Shown here: in pieces, positions 17,560 to 24,417 of the stretch | Layout of the letters: each line of letters begins with the position of its first letter | Numbering within the stretch: the stretch's first letter is position 1 | NCBI GenBank assembly: GCA_000277545.1 | Contig: AKXM01000046.1 | Span: 62,001-126,000, forward strand | Source: Enterobacter sp. Ag1 | GTDB taxonomy: Bacteria; Pseudomonadota; Gammaproteobacteria; Enterobacterales; Enterobacteriaceae | Direction of reading: 5' to 3' | Length of the DNA: 64,000 bases | The notes under the pieces: model-generated | The model's input: the letters and a program-made list of their open reading frames with translations, nothing else | What the model was told of the DNA's origin: nothing | Databases searched by the model: none | Position numbers and translations under genes: made by a program

Positions 17560-18480
17560 TTACACCTCTACGTTGCGACGAAGCGCCGACATAACCAGTG
17601 ATTCACAGACCACTTCTTCATCCTCTGCCCGCTTTACGCCGGGGAAGACCATCTGACTTACCGGGGACGAACGAAGCCGGTGATAACGGGCAATCGCGCC
17701 ATTCATTCCTCCCATTTGCTTACGTCTGACCAGCCGCAGTCCGTGCTCCCAGGCGACTTCATCCATCGCGCTCGCCAGAACAGGGTCATGGTTGAAGATC
17801 AGGACGCCATCCTCTTTCAGCAGGCGTGCAGCGCTGCGAAGGAAAGCCGTGTAATCCTGTTCGAAATAGGCCGCTGCCTGGGAGTAGATAATATCGACCT
17901 CACCTGCCTGAACACCTCTGTTTTCCAGCGCTCCCAGCCCGGCTGCTGTCACGTAAGGATGCTCAGTCACGCCTTTTGGCAGCGATGCATGCCACGGTGT
18001 GAGATTAGTGAAGTGCAGGAATACGCTTTCCCCAAGTTGCTCCCTGAACTCCCCGGAAAGCCCGGAAATCGTCGCCTGATGGCCGGCACATTCCTCAGCG
18101 CGAAAACCCGCCCAGGCGGCACCAATTTCCAGGAAGGTGACTTTCCCGTTTTTGTGGTGAATGTTTTTCGCATAGTGGGCGATGTCGAACCCAATTTCTC
18201 GCGCCAGGCGAAATGAACCGCCGCTGGATGTCCAGGGGCCATCAAAGCCAAAGGCAAGGATCGCTTTGAGCATCGAGCCCGTTTCCTGATGCATCATTTT
18301 CAGGAACGGAATGACTTTACGCCGTGAAGGAACCGGGACATTCGGACGCATTTTTTTGGCCTGAAGGTCGCGATTAACGCCCATGCAGAGCGTCTGCCAG
18401 TGCAGGGGATCAACACGATAATTGAGTGCAGTGAAATTACGCGCAATCTCTCGACGCGCCTGGATAGAGTCTTTATACAT
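17560..18480 (-). CDS. SAM-methyltransferase-like protein, unknown substrate
   Basis: A 306-aa cytosolic protein. The centre resembles a class I methyltransferase: motif I region VTFLEIGAAWAGFRAEECAG (about residues 113-132), acidic motif near GEVDIIYSQAAAYFEQDY and a late LLKEDGVLIFNHDP strand. The canonical GxGxG is degenerate, so binding of SAM is uncertain. It lies between the His-rich gene (62 bp upstream) and the transglutaminase-like gene (8 bp downstream) on the same strand. I do not recognise a named family. Confidence 0.6.
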   Translation of the reverse strand: MYKDSIQARREIARNFTALNYRVDPLHWQTLCMGVNRDLQAKKMRPNVPVPSRRKVIPFLKMMHQETGSMLKAILAFGFDGPWTSSGGSFRLAREIGFDIAHYAKNIHHKNGKVTFLEIGAAWAGFRAEECAGHQATISGLSGEFREQLGESVFLHFTNLTPWHASLPKGVTEHPYVTAAGLGALENRGVQAGEVDIIYSQAAAYFEQDYTAFLRSAARLLKEDGVLIFNHDPVLASAMDEVAWEHGLRLVRRKQMGGMNGAIARYHRLRSSPVSQMVFPGVKRAEDEEVVCESLVMSALRRNVEV

Positions 18481-18542
18481 AGCCTCTCCGCTAAATCTGA
18501 AGTTGATTAAAGCCGGGCAGCAAAAACTGCCGGTAACAGCGA

Positions 18543-18914
18543 TCAGATCTGGCGGATGCTGGGAGGACGGTAAATGATGTCCGTGGCCTTAACCGGGCTA
18601 CGAAGATCGGCAAGCGGCAACCATCTGTCTGTTACAGGAGAGAGGGAAATCTCTACAGAGGGCGGCTGCTCAGGGGTTTCATGGAAATGGTCTGTCTGAT
18701 GATGGCCTGCGTGGCCAGACTGAGGGATATCCGAATCGTGAGAGTGATCCTGCATTGACATGGTGACTTCTGCGTCATGCAGATTCATCTCGTAGCCTGT
18801 CAGGCCGTTTGTACCGTGCGACGCAAACGTCACCATCGACGACATCATCATGCCAATGGCCATGATGACGATCATCAGAACATAACGGGGCGAACGTTTA
18901 AACATCGGGTACAT
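18543..18914 (-). CDS. Small secreted His-rich protein A
   Basis: A 123-aa protein with an N-terminal hydrophobic segment (residues about 10-30, ending near TFASHG) acting as signal or anchor. A His-rich middle follows (MQDHSHDSDIPQSGHAGHH and TDHFHETPE), then a Pro-rich tail ending RPPSIRQI. It has the same layout as the second His-rich protein at 23086-23463. This suggests a periplasmic metal-binding buffer or chaperone. The ribosome-binding site GAGGAAA precedes ATG 18914. Operator 4 lies 50 bp upstream. Confidence 0.65.
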   Translation of the reverse strand: MYPMFKRSPRYVLMIVIMAIGMMMSSMVTFASHGTNGLTGYEMNLHDAEVTMSMQDHSHDSDIPQSGHAGHHQTDHFHETPEQPPSVEISLSPVTDRWLPLADLRSPVKATDIIYRPPSIRQI

Positions 18915-18964
18915 CGCTGATTGCTTTCCTCAATAGACAATGACAACGGTATAAAAAGATTAGC

Positions 18965-18981
18965 ATCCCCCCGGGGAGGAT
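18965..18981. promoter_or_regulatory. G/C-tract operator 4
   Basis: ATCCCCCCGGGGAGGAT, 50 bp upstream of the His-rich protein A gene. It is the fourth member of the palindrome family in this element. Confidence 0.6.
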
Positions 18982-19039
18982 GTAAGGGCTGGAATGTAAA
19001 GTCTTGTATTGGCGATATGAATAAAAAGGCCCGCATAAT

Positions 19040-19231
19040 GCATCAGCGACCGGGGCGACCAGAATATAAGCAAGCATCTTCATTGCCAGCGCCGTTCCCG
19101 ACTCCCCCTGCCCTGTCGCCCGCCAGCAGGCCCAGTGCAACGGTAGCAAGACCGGTACCGATAAGAGCAATTATGAGCACCATAAAAAGATAGCGATATG
19201 TACGGTTAGAAAGACTGAAAATATGTAGCAA
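19040..19231 (-). pseudogene. Truncated, frameshifted NreB-like MFS fragment
   Basis: The minus-strand translation begins like the intact exporter (SNRTYRYLFMVLIIALIGTG), continues through GLLAGDRAG, then shifts frame into GTALAMKMLAYILVAPVA. Only the first 60 or so codons remain, in two frames and with an ATG-less start. It is the remnant of a second copy of the gene at 15216-16514, so the cargo has been rearranged or assembled from two related islands. Confidence 0.85.
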
Positions 19232-19257
19232 TCTCTACCATATGTATTAATCTCTAC
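19230..19257 (+). promoter_or_regulatory. Tandem AATCTCTAC repeats before chrB
   Basis: AATCTCTAC occurs at 19230-19238 and 19249-19257, a 19-bp period, directly before the chrB ATG at 19261. These could be regulator half-sites. No convincing ribosome-binding site is visible, so a leaderless or unusual start is possible. Confidence 0.45.
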
Positions 19258-19260
19258 ACT

Positions 19261-20238
19261 ATGAAACTACATATCCTTATTCTGACACTGCCCACTGAGC
19301 AGGCCACATTACGTATGCGTGTCTGGCGGGCATTAAAAAATACCGGTGCCGCCATGCTGCGCGACGGCGTTTATCTGTTGCCTGAAGCGCAACAGAGCCA
19401 TGAGATTTTTAACGAGATGAGTCGTGAAATCAGCGGTGAGGGAGGAACGGCCTTTGTTTTTGACGCAGAGACTTCCGACGAAGAGAAAATTCGCCCGTTA
19501 TTCGATCGCTCTCAGCAGTACCTGATCCTGATGGAGAGCCTTCAGGTTTGTAAAAACGACCTTAATGAGGAAACCGCGGTCAGCCAACTGAAGATGGTAA
19601 GAAAACTTCGTCGCGAGCTGGATCGGATTGTGGCGATTGATTTCTTTCCTGGTGAAGCGCAGGCGCAGGCCATTTTTGCCTTGTCAGAACTGGAAGCTGG
19701 CATTAACAGGTTCATCTCTCCCGGAGAGCCTCATGCCGTCAGTGGCTTGCTGACACGGCTGAAGCCTGAGGATTTTCATAACAGGATCTGGGCTACGCGT
19801 CGCCGGCCATGGATTGACAGGCTTGCCAGCGCCTGGCTTATACGGCGTTTTATCGACCAGGATGCGCAGTTTCTCTGGCTTAAGGATGGCAACGATTGCC
19901 CGGAAGAGGCGGTGGGGTTTGATTTTGATGGCGCGACCTTCAGCCACATCGACAATCGTGTGACCTTTGAAGTGCTGATGGTCCGCTTCGGGCTGACGGG
20001 GGATGCCCTGAATGGTCTGGGGATGCTTGTGCATTACCTTGATGTTGGCGGGGTTCAGCCCCCCGAAGCCGCTGGCGTTGAAAGTGTACTGGCAGGATTG
20101 CGTGAAAGCATTACGGATGATGACACATTACTCACAGCGGCCTGTTCGCTGTTTGACGGTCTGTTAACGACGTTTGAAATGAGGTCCGGCCATGATGAAC
20201 AAAACGGAGTTGCTGACGCTGGCAGAGGAAAACGTTAA
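19261..20238 (+). CDS. chrB: ChrB-type chromate-resistance regulatory protein
   Basis: A 325-aa protein with an N-terminal ChrB_N domain (LHILILTLPTEQATLRMRVWRAL) and a C-terminal ChrB domain (WATRRRPWIDRLASAWLIRRFID...VGFDFDGATFSHI). ChrB is thought to sense chromate and control chrA. Its 3' end overlaps chrA by 47 nt, a strong sign of translational coupling. The start is set by MKLHIL at 19261; the upstream sequence has two short direct repeats rather than a clear ribosome-binding site. Confidence 0.85.
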   Translation: MKLHILILTLPTEQATLRMRVWRALKNTGAAMLRDGVYLLPEAQQSHEIFNEMSREISGEGGTAFVFDAETSDEEKIRPLFDRSQQYLILMESLQVCKNDLNEETAVSQLKMVRKLRRELDRIVAIDFFPGEAQAQAIFALSELEAGINRFISPGEPHAVSGLLTRLKPEDFHNRIWATRRRPWIDRLASAWLIRRFIDQDAQFLWLKDGNDCPEEAVGFDFDGATFSHIDNRVTFEVLMVRFGLTGDALNGLGMLVHYLDVGGVQPPEAAGVESVLAGLRESITDDDTLLTAACSLFDGLLTTFEMRSGHDEQNGVADAGRGKR

Positions 20239-21571
20239 GCCCAAGCCGGTCCCCCTGAAGGAGGCGTTCTGGTTCTGGATGAAGCTGGGTTTTATCAGCT
20301 TTGGCGGTCCTGCCGGACAGATTGCGATCATGCATCAGGAACTGGTCGAGAACCGGCGCTGGATTTCCGAGTCCCGTTTTCTCCACGCACTCAATTTCTG
20401 TATGGTGCTGCCCGGTCCGGAAGCTCAGCAACTTGCCACCTACATTGGCTGGCTGATGCACAGGACCTTGGGCGGAGTGATAGCGGGTTTGTTATTTATC
20501 CTTCCCTCACTTTTTATTCTTATCGCGTTGTCGTGGATCTATATCGCCTGGGGAGACGTTGCCATTATTGCCGGTATCTTTTACGGCATTAAACCCGCCG
20601 TGGCGGCAATCGTGCTGCAGGCGGCGCATCGCATCGGCTCCCGTGCGCTGAAACACGGTGCCCACTGGGCCATAGCTGCTGCGGCTTTTGTGGCCGTTTT
20701 CGCCCTGAACGTTCCTTTTCCCGTCATCGTTATTTCAGCAGCGATAACTGGCTTTATCGGCGGACGCATCGCGCCGGAAAAATTTCACAGCGGCAGCGGG
20801 CATAACAAACAGGAGAAAGCCGCCGTTGATGCTGCGGTTATTGACGATCATACGCCCGTACCGGCGCATGCCCTGTTCAGCTGGGCGAAACTGTTAAGGA
20901 TTGTGGCAGCGGGTGCACTGCTCTGGCTTATTCCCATGACGGTGCTGACGCTGGGGCTGGGCTGGGCGCATCCGGTGACGCAGATGGGCTGGTTCTTTAC
21001 CAAGGCTGCGCTCCTTACCTTCGGTGGGGCCTACGCCGTCCTGCCATACGTTTATCAGGGTGCTGTCGTCAATTTTGGCTGGCTGACTGCCGGGCAGATG
21101 ATGGACGGGCTGGCGCTGGGAGAAACCACGCCCGGCCCGCTGATTATGGTGGTCACGTTTGTCGGATTTGTGGGCGGGTATACCCATGCCGTTTTTGGCG
21201 CGGATATGCTGTTTGTCGGCGGCGCCGTTGCCGCCTGCATGGTGACCTGGTTTACCTTTCTCCCGTCCTTCATTTTCGTGCTGGCAGGCGGGCCGTTTAT
21301 CGAAACGACCCACAACAAGGCGGGTTTCACGGCACCTTTAACCGCCATCACAGCGGCCGTAGTGGGCGTCATTGTTAATCTGGGGCTGTTTTTTATCTGG
21401 CATACCGTATGGCCGGAAGGCGCAAAGGGAGGGATCGATATCCCTGCCGCCCTGATTGCCGTCGCCGCTGCGTTTGCGCTTTTCAGATTAAAATGGAAGG
21501 TTACGCACGTTATTGCCATGGCGGCTCTCGCCGGGCTGATACTCCGCCTGACCGGGCTGTCAGCTGTGTGA
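20192..21571 (+). CDS. chrA: Chromate transporter ChrA
   Basis: A 459-aa inner-membrane protein of the CHR family, long form with two homologous halves. The repeated core is seen as GFISFGGPAGQIAIMHQELV in the first half (residues about 33-52) and LLTFGGAYAVLPYVYQGAV in the second (about 276-294). The matching PGPEAQQLATYIGW and TTPGPLIMVVTFVGF segments follow. Family members export chromate by proton-motive force. The gene starts inside chrB with GAGG as ribosome-binding site and ends at a strong terminator. Confidence 0.93.
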   Translation: MMNKTELLTLAEENVKPKPVPLKEAFWFWMKLGFISFGGPAGQIAIMHQELVENRRWISESRFLHALNFCMVLPGPEAQQLATYIGWLMHRTLGGVIAGLLFILPSLFILIALSWIYIAWGDVAIIAGIFYGIKPAVAAIVLQAAHRIGSRALKHGAHWAIAAAAFVAVFALNVPFPVIVISAAITGFIGGRIAPEKFHSGSGHNKQEKAAVDAAVIDDHTPVPAHALFSWAKLLRIVAAGALLWLIPMTVLTLGLGWAHPVTQMGWFFTKAALLTFGGAYAVLPYVYQGAVVNFGWLTAGQMMDGLALGETTPGPLIMVVTFVGFVGGYTHAVFGADMLFVGGAVAACMVTWFTFLPSFIFVLAGGPFIETTHNKAGFTAPLTAITAAVVGVIVNLGLFFIWHTVWPEGAKGGIDIPAALIAVAAAFALFRLKWKVTHVIAMAALAGLILRLTGLSAV

Positions 21572-21573
21572 AA

Positions 21574-21595
21574 AGGGGCAGGTTATCCTGCCCCT
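21574..21595. terminator. Terminator between chrA and the convergent anchor-protein gene
   Basis: AGGGGCAGG (21574-21582) pairs with CCTGCCCCT (21587-21595) around a TTAT loop, 3 bp after the chrA stop. Confidence 0.75.
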
Positions 21596-21601
21596 GATTT
21601 A

Positions 21602-22291
21602 TCAGATAACCCGTTTGATGTTCAGGTAGTCGCCGGTTGTATCAAGCTGGATCGTGATGGTCTCAGAACCACGATTTCGCCAGAACCAGCCATGTTTACC
21701 CTCGAACGCGGCCTGTAAAACGCCGTCTCCGGATGTGATCTGCCGGGCTTTACCATAGCCATGGTAGAAGCCTTTCGGGGCGTTGACCGGATCGCCGTGC
21801 GCATCCACGTTTACCGGTCCGGAACTTGTCCACTGATAGGTCACGCGGGCATCTTTGCGCATTTCCAGTTTAACTTCAGCAGCTTCGTTAGGCTTCAGGG
21901 TGATGAGCATCTGATGACGTTGCGAGCCAGCCGATGGTACTTCCGGCGCGCGCGTGGTCGCCGGAACGCTCAGCTCCGGGTAGGTGTTCTGCGTTATTGC
22001 CGGAGGATTATCCGGGATCGGTCGCTCATTAACTGGCGCAGCCAGCTGTCCTTGCTGAACAGCGCTGGCCTGATTATCGGCATCAGCTTCTTCGGCAAGC
22101 TGCGTTTTGATTTCTCCCATCTGCTTAAGCCCCAGTAAACGACCCACGCCAGTAGGATCAATGCCGTATTCCGAAGGCATGACGACGGTGATCAGCAGCG
22201 TCAGCGCCACGATGGCGGCGAGGATAGTGGACTGCATCAGTTTGATGGCAGAAGGTAATTCTGCGCGTGTTGGTAAATCAGTGTTGTACAT
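21602..22291 (-). CDS. Single-pass membrane-anchored periplasmic protein
   Basis: A 229-aa protein with one transmembrane helix (about residues 17-38, IKLMQSTILAAIVALTLLIT) after a short cytoplasmic tail. A coiled, Gln/Pro-rich linker follows, then a C-terminal beta domain (about 120-229) with KGFYHGYGKARQITSGDG and FEGKHGWFWRN. Proteins of this layout are annotated as 'transmembrane anchor protein' beside HupE/UreJ genes; here it starts 13 bp after the hupE-like stop. It probably acts with that protein in the envelope. Function is otherwise unknown. Confidence 0.7.
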   Translation of the reverse strand: MYNTDLPTRAELPSAIKLMQSTILAAIVALTLLITVVMPSEYGIDPTGVGRLLGLKQMGEIKTQLAEEADADNQASAVQQGQLAAPVNERPIPDNPPAITQNTYPELSVPATTRAPEVPSAGSQRHQMLITLKPNEAAEVKLEMRKDARVTYQWTSSGPVNVDAHGDPVNAPKGFYHGYGKARQITSGDGVLQAAFEGKHGWFWRNRGSETITIQLDTTGDYLNIKRVI

Positions 22292-22304
22292 TGTTTTGTC
22301 TCCC

Positions 22305-23042
22305 TCAGGCTAAAATGTAGCCACAAAGCTGGTAACTCATTAACAGAAATCCCGCGCTCATCATCACCACATTGGCGGTATAAGCGTGTCGGAAAAAGCT
22401 CGCCGTTTGCCGCCAGTAGCTCATAACGATCAGGATGGCGCTCAGCGCGAGCAGCTGGCCGATCTCAACGCCAATGTTGAAGGCAATCAGGTTGACAAAC
22501 AGGCCATCGGGAGAGATTTCGAATTCCTGGATTTTGGTTGCCAGACCAAAACCGTGGAAGAATCCAAAGATGAGCGTCGCAAGCTTCGTGTTGGGCTGAA
22601 CGCCAAACCAGCGCTGGAATGCCCCGAGGTTATCAAGCGCTTTATAGACCACGGACAGCCCGATAATGGCGTCAATAAGGTAAGCACTGACGCTGATATC
22701 AAAGAAGGTGCCGATGAGCAGCGTCGTTGAATGCCCGATAGCGAACAGGCTAACGTACAGCCCGATATCACGCATTTTGTAGAGAAAGAAAATCACCCCG
22801 AACAGAAACAGCAGATGATCGTAACCGGTCACCATGTGCTTCGCGCCAAGGTAGATAAACGGGATGATGTTCACCCCGGTGATTTCCTGGATGTACCCTT
22901 TGTCGCCTTCCGCCACGCCGTGCGCATACGCGCCCTGGCTGTAGAAAAGCAGTAACAACAGGAAAAACAGACAAGCCGAACGCGCCTGAGCTGAAAGCAG
23001 GCGAGCGCTCAACCGGCCCTGTGTATCAAGGCTGGTATACAT
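22305..23042 (-). CDS. HupE/UreJ-family membrane protein
   Basis: A 245-aa protein with a signal sequence ending near YAHG, so the mature N-terminus starts with His (AHGVAEGDKGY), and about six membrane segments. The family motifs are visible: GAKHMVTGYDHLLFLFGVIF, AIGHSTTLLIG and FGFFHGFGLATKI. HupE/UreJ proteins move nickel or cobalt. The start ATG 23042 follows AAGGA. It lies between a His-rich protein gene and the anchor-protein gene, forming a three-gene minus-strand unit. Confidence 0.83.
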   Translation of the reverse strand: MYTSLDTQGRLSARLLSAQARSACLFFLLLLLFYSQGAYAHGVAEGDKGYIQEITGVNIIPFIYLGAKHMVTGYDHLLFLFGVIFFLYKMRDIGLYVSLFAIGHSTTLLIGTFFDISVSAYLIDAIIGLSVVYKALDNLGAFQRWFGVQPNTKLATLIFGFFHGFGLATKIQEFEISPDGLFVNLIAFNIGVEIGQLLALSAILIVMSYWRQTASFFRHAYTANVVMMSAGFLLMSYQLCGYILA

Positions 23043-23085
23043 AAAAATCCTTACATGTTGAATAATAACGAATTAGCAGAAGTTA

Positions 23086-23463
23086 TTACGCAGACAGGAT
23101 TCTCGGAGGGCGTTCGGGGGTGGACTGCGGCATTTGCAGTATTTGTTCTGAACTCAACGCATATATCACCCGCATGCCCGGATTCCATGCGTGCAGAGTA
23201 GGCAGAGCAAAGAGTTTATTCAGATCGTGGGAATGATCGGCATTGAGGTGATGCACGCTACCGTGGGAGTGAAACAACAATGGATCGTGCTCATTCAGTG
23301 GTTCATCGCTGTCGTGTTGATGGTCACTGATGGACGTTGTTTCCTGAACGCTGTATGCAGCCTGTGGCTTTGCCATAAACGAACTGCTCAGCACGGCAAC
23401 AGCCATGATGATAAGCACGATTCTGGAAATGACTTCACGGCTGATAAACACAGTTAACGGCAT
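23086..23463 (-). CDS. Small secreted His-rich protein B
   Basis: A 125-aa protein from ATG 23463 (an in-frame start 21 bp upstream is possible). It has a hydrophobic N-terminus (residues about 10-30), a His/Asp-rich centre (DHQHDSDEP, HSHGSVHHLNADHSHD) and a C-terminal PPRILSA. Its layout parallels His-rich protein A, with the same signal-His-Pro-rich order. It heads the hupE-anchor unit, 43 bp upstream of hupE. A metal-buffering role in the periplasm is an inference. Confidence 0.6.
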   Translation of the reverse strand: MPLTVFISREVISRIVLIIMAVAVLSSSFMAKPQAAYSVQETTSISDHQHDSDEPLNEHDPLLFHSHGSVHHLNADHSHDLNKLFALPTLHAWNPGMRVIYALSSEQILQMPQSTPERPPRILSA

Positions 23464-23665
23464 CCTGATGATACAAAGTAACAACGTGCGTAATGTATCC
23501 GCTATGCTGGCTTGATTTCAATAGTTGTTTTGAGTTTGGTTTTGTCTGAAATGTTCAACAAATCCTGCCGTCCACTTCTGGCACAAAGCGGACAGTGATC
23601 ACCGTTCTTACGACTACTTTCTGACTTACTTCGTGACTTGCCCTAAGCATGTTGTAGTGCGATAC
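23464..23665. other. Non-coding region between the hupE unit and relBE
   Basis: It contains an imperfect hairpin GTCCACTT...AAGCGGAC near 23571-23592, similar to the one at the left side of the cargo (about 13038-13060). No coding frame is supported. Confidence 0.4.
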
Positions 23666-23689
23666 TTGTAATGACATTTGTAATTACAA
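23666..23689. promoter_or_regulatory. relBE operator
   Basis: TTGTAATGACAT (23666-23677) is followed directly by the perfect palindrome TTGTAATTACAA (23678-23689). These are tandem RelB sites with the 12-bp period of the E. coli relO operator, 12 bp before relB. Confidence 0.85.
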
Positions 23690-23701
23690 GGGGTGTAAGA
23701 C

Positions 23702-23941
23702 ATGGGTAGCATTAACCTACGTATTGACGATGAACTTAAAGCGCGTTCTTACGCCGCGCTTGAAAAAATGGGCGTAACTCCTTCTGAAGCGCTTCGTCTC
23801 ATGCTCGAGTATATCGCTGACAATGAACGCTTGCCGTTCAAACAGACACTCCTGAGTGATGAAGATGCTGAACTTGTGGAGATAGTGAAAGAACGACTTT
23901 GTAATCCTAAGCCAGTACGTGTGACGCTGGATGAACTCTGA
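23702..23941 (+). CDS. relB: Antitoxin RelB
   Basis: A 79-aa ribbon-helix-helix antitoxin that binds RelE and represses its own operon. The N-terminus GSINLRIDDELKARSYAALE is the DNA-binding part and the C-terminal half wraps RelE. From memory the protein is identical to E. coli K-12 RelB apart from Cys at position 67 (RLCNPKP) in place of Arg. The 1-nt overlap with relE (TGATG) is the usual coupling. It sits at the right end of the transposon, where it could stabilise the element. Confidence 0.95.
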   Translation: MGSINLRIDDELKARSYAALEKMGVTPSEALRLMLEYIADNERLPFKQTLLSDEDAELVEIVKERLCNPKPVRVTLDEL

Positions 23942-24228
23942 TGGCGTATTTTCTGGATTTTGACGAGCGGGCACTAAAGGAATGGCGAAAGCTGGGCTCG
24001 ACGGTACGTGAACAGTTGAAAAAGAAGCTGGTTGAAGTACTTGAGTCACCCCGGATTGAAGCAAACAAGCTCCGTGGTATGCCTGATTGTTACAAGATTA
24101 AGCTCCGGTCTTCAGGCTATCGCCTTGTATACCAGGTTATAGACGAGAAAGTTGTCGTTTTCGTGATTTCTGTTGGGAAAAGAGAACGCTCGGAAGTATA
24201 TAGCGAGGCGGTCAAACGCATTCTCTGA
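23941..24228 (+). CDS. relE: mRNA interferase toxin RelE
   Basis: A 95-aa ribosome-dependent endoribonuclease that cuts mRNA in the A site. Sequence features match E. coli RelE: DFDERALKEWRKLGSTVREQ, KLRGMPDCYKIKLRSSGYRLVYQV (with the catalytic Lys/Arg cluster), and the C-terminal GKRERSEVYSEAVKRIL holding the catalytic Arg81 and Tyr87. By memory it is the K-12 sequence. The stop codon lies 58 bp from the right tip of the transposon. Confidence 0.95.
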   Translation: MAYFLDFDERALKEWRKLGSTVREQLKKKLVEVLESPRIEANKLRGMPDCYKIKLRSSGYRLVYQVIDEKVVVFVISVGKRERSEVYSEAVKRIL

Positions 24229-24259
24229 ACCAAAGCATGACATCTCTGTTTCGCACCGA

Positions 24260-24286
24260 AGGTGACACTTCTGCTTTGCGTTGACA
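24260..24286 (-). repeat. Right terminal inverted repeat
   Basis: Read inward it begins TGTCAACGCAAAGCAG and matches the left repeat at 20 of 27 positions. The core TGACA (24263-24267) is repeated inward at 24238-24242 (25-bp period), mirroring the two AATGTCCCC copies at the left end. Confidence 0.82.
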
Positions 24287-24301
24287 GGCTTGTGATATCT
24301 G
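24287..24301 (+). repeat. Target-site duplication, right copy
   Basis: GGCTTGTGATATCTG, identical to 11429-11443. The base before it, A24286, also matches on the left, so the duplication is 15 or 16 bp depending on which base is given to the tip. Confidence 0.9.
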
Positions 24302-24372
24302 ACTGGATATTGACGCTTTAAAAGCATTCTCTTCGCCTCAAAAAAGCAAAGGATATGAACTTTTGGCTTGCC

Positions 24373-24406
24373 CAAACGCCTAAAAACCACGTTTTTTGGG
24401 CGTTTG
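24373..24406. terminator. Hairpin between the transposon and apt
   Basis: CAAACGCC (24373-24380) pairs with GGCGTTTG (24399-24406), and the inner AAAAAC/GTTTTT blocks extend the stem. It is part of the original apt-dnaX intergenic DNA. Confidence 0.6.
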
Positions 24407-24417
24407 TCTCTAAACTA

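Larger units (their letters stand above)
11444..24286 (+). mobile_element. 12.8-kb unit transposon: ISNCY/IS1202-type transposase with metal-resistance and relBE cargo
   Basis: The element is bounded by 27-bp imperfect terminal inverted repeats with TGT/ACA tips (20 of 27 positions agree) and by a perfect 15-bp target duplication. Each end also carries a second, inner copy of the ATGTC/GACAT core 24-25 bp inward, as expected for tandem transposase-binding sites. One transposase gene at the left is the only mobility gene. Cargo between 13.1 and 24.2 kb encodes Ni/Co export, chromate transport, several secreted metal-type proteins and a relBE pair. The insertion separates apt from dnaX. I saw no second IS end near 12.9-13.1 kb, so the cargo appears to lie inside the element. 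Confidence 0.85.

Noticed and set aside
11429-24301. Integrase-type genomic island with attL/attR
   Set aside because: There is no integrase or tRNA, and inverted terminal repeats plus a DDE transposase explain the boundaries better.
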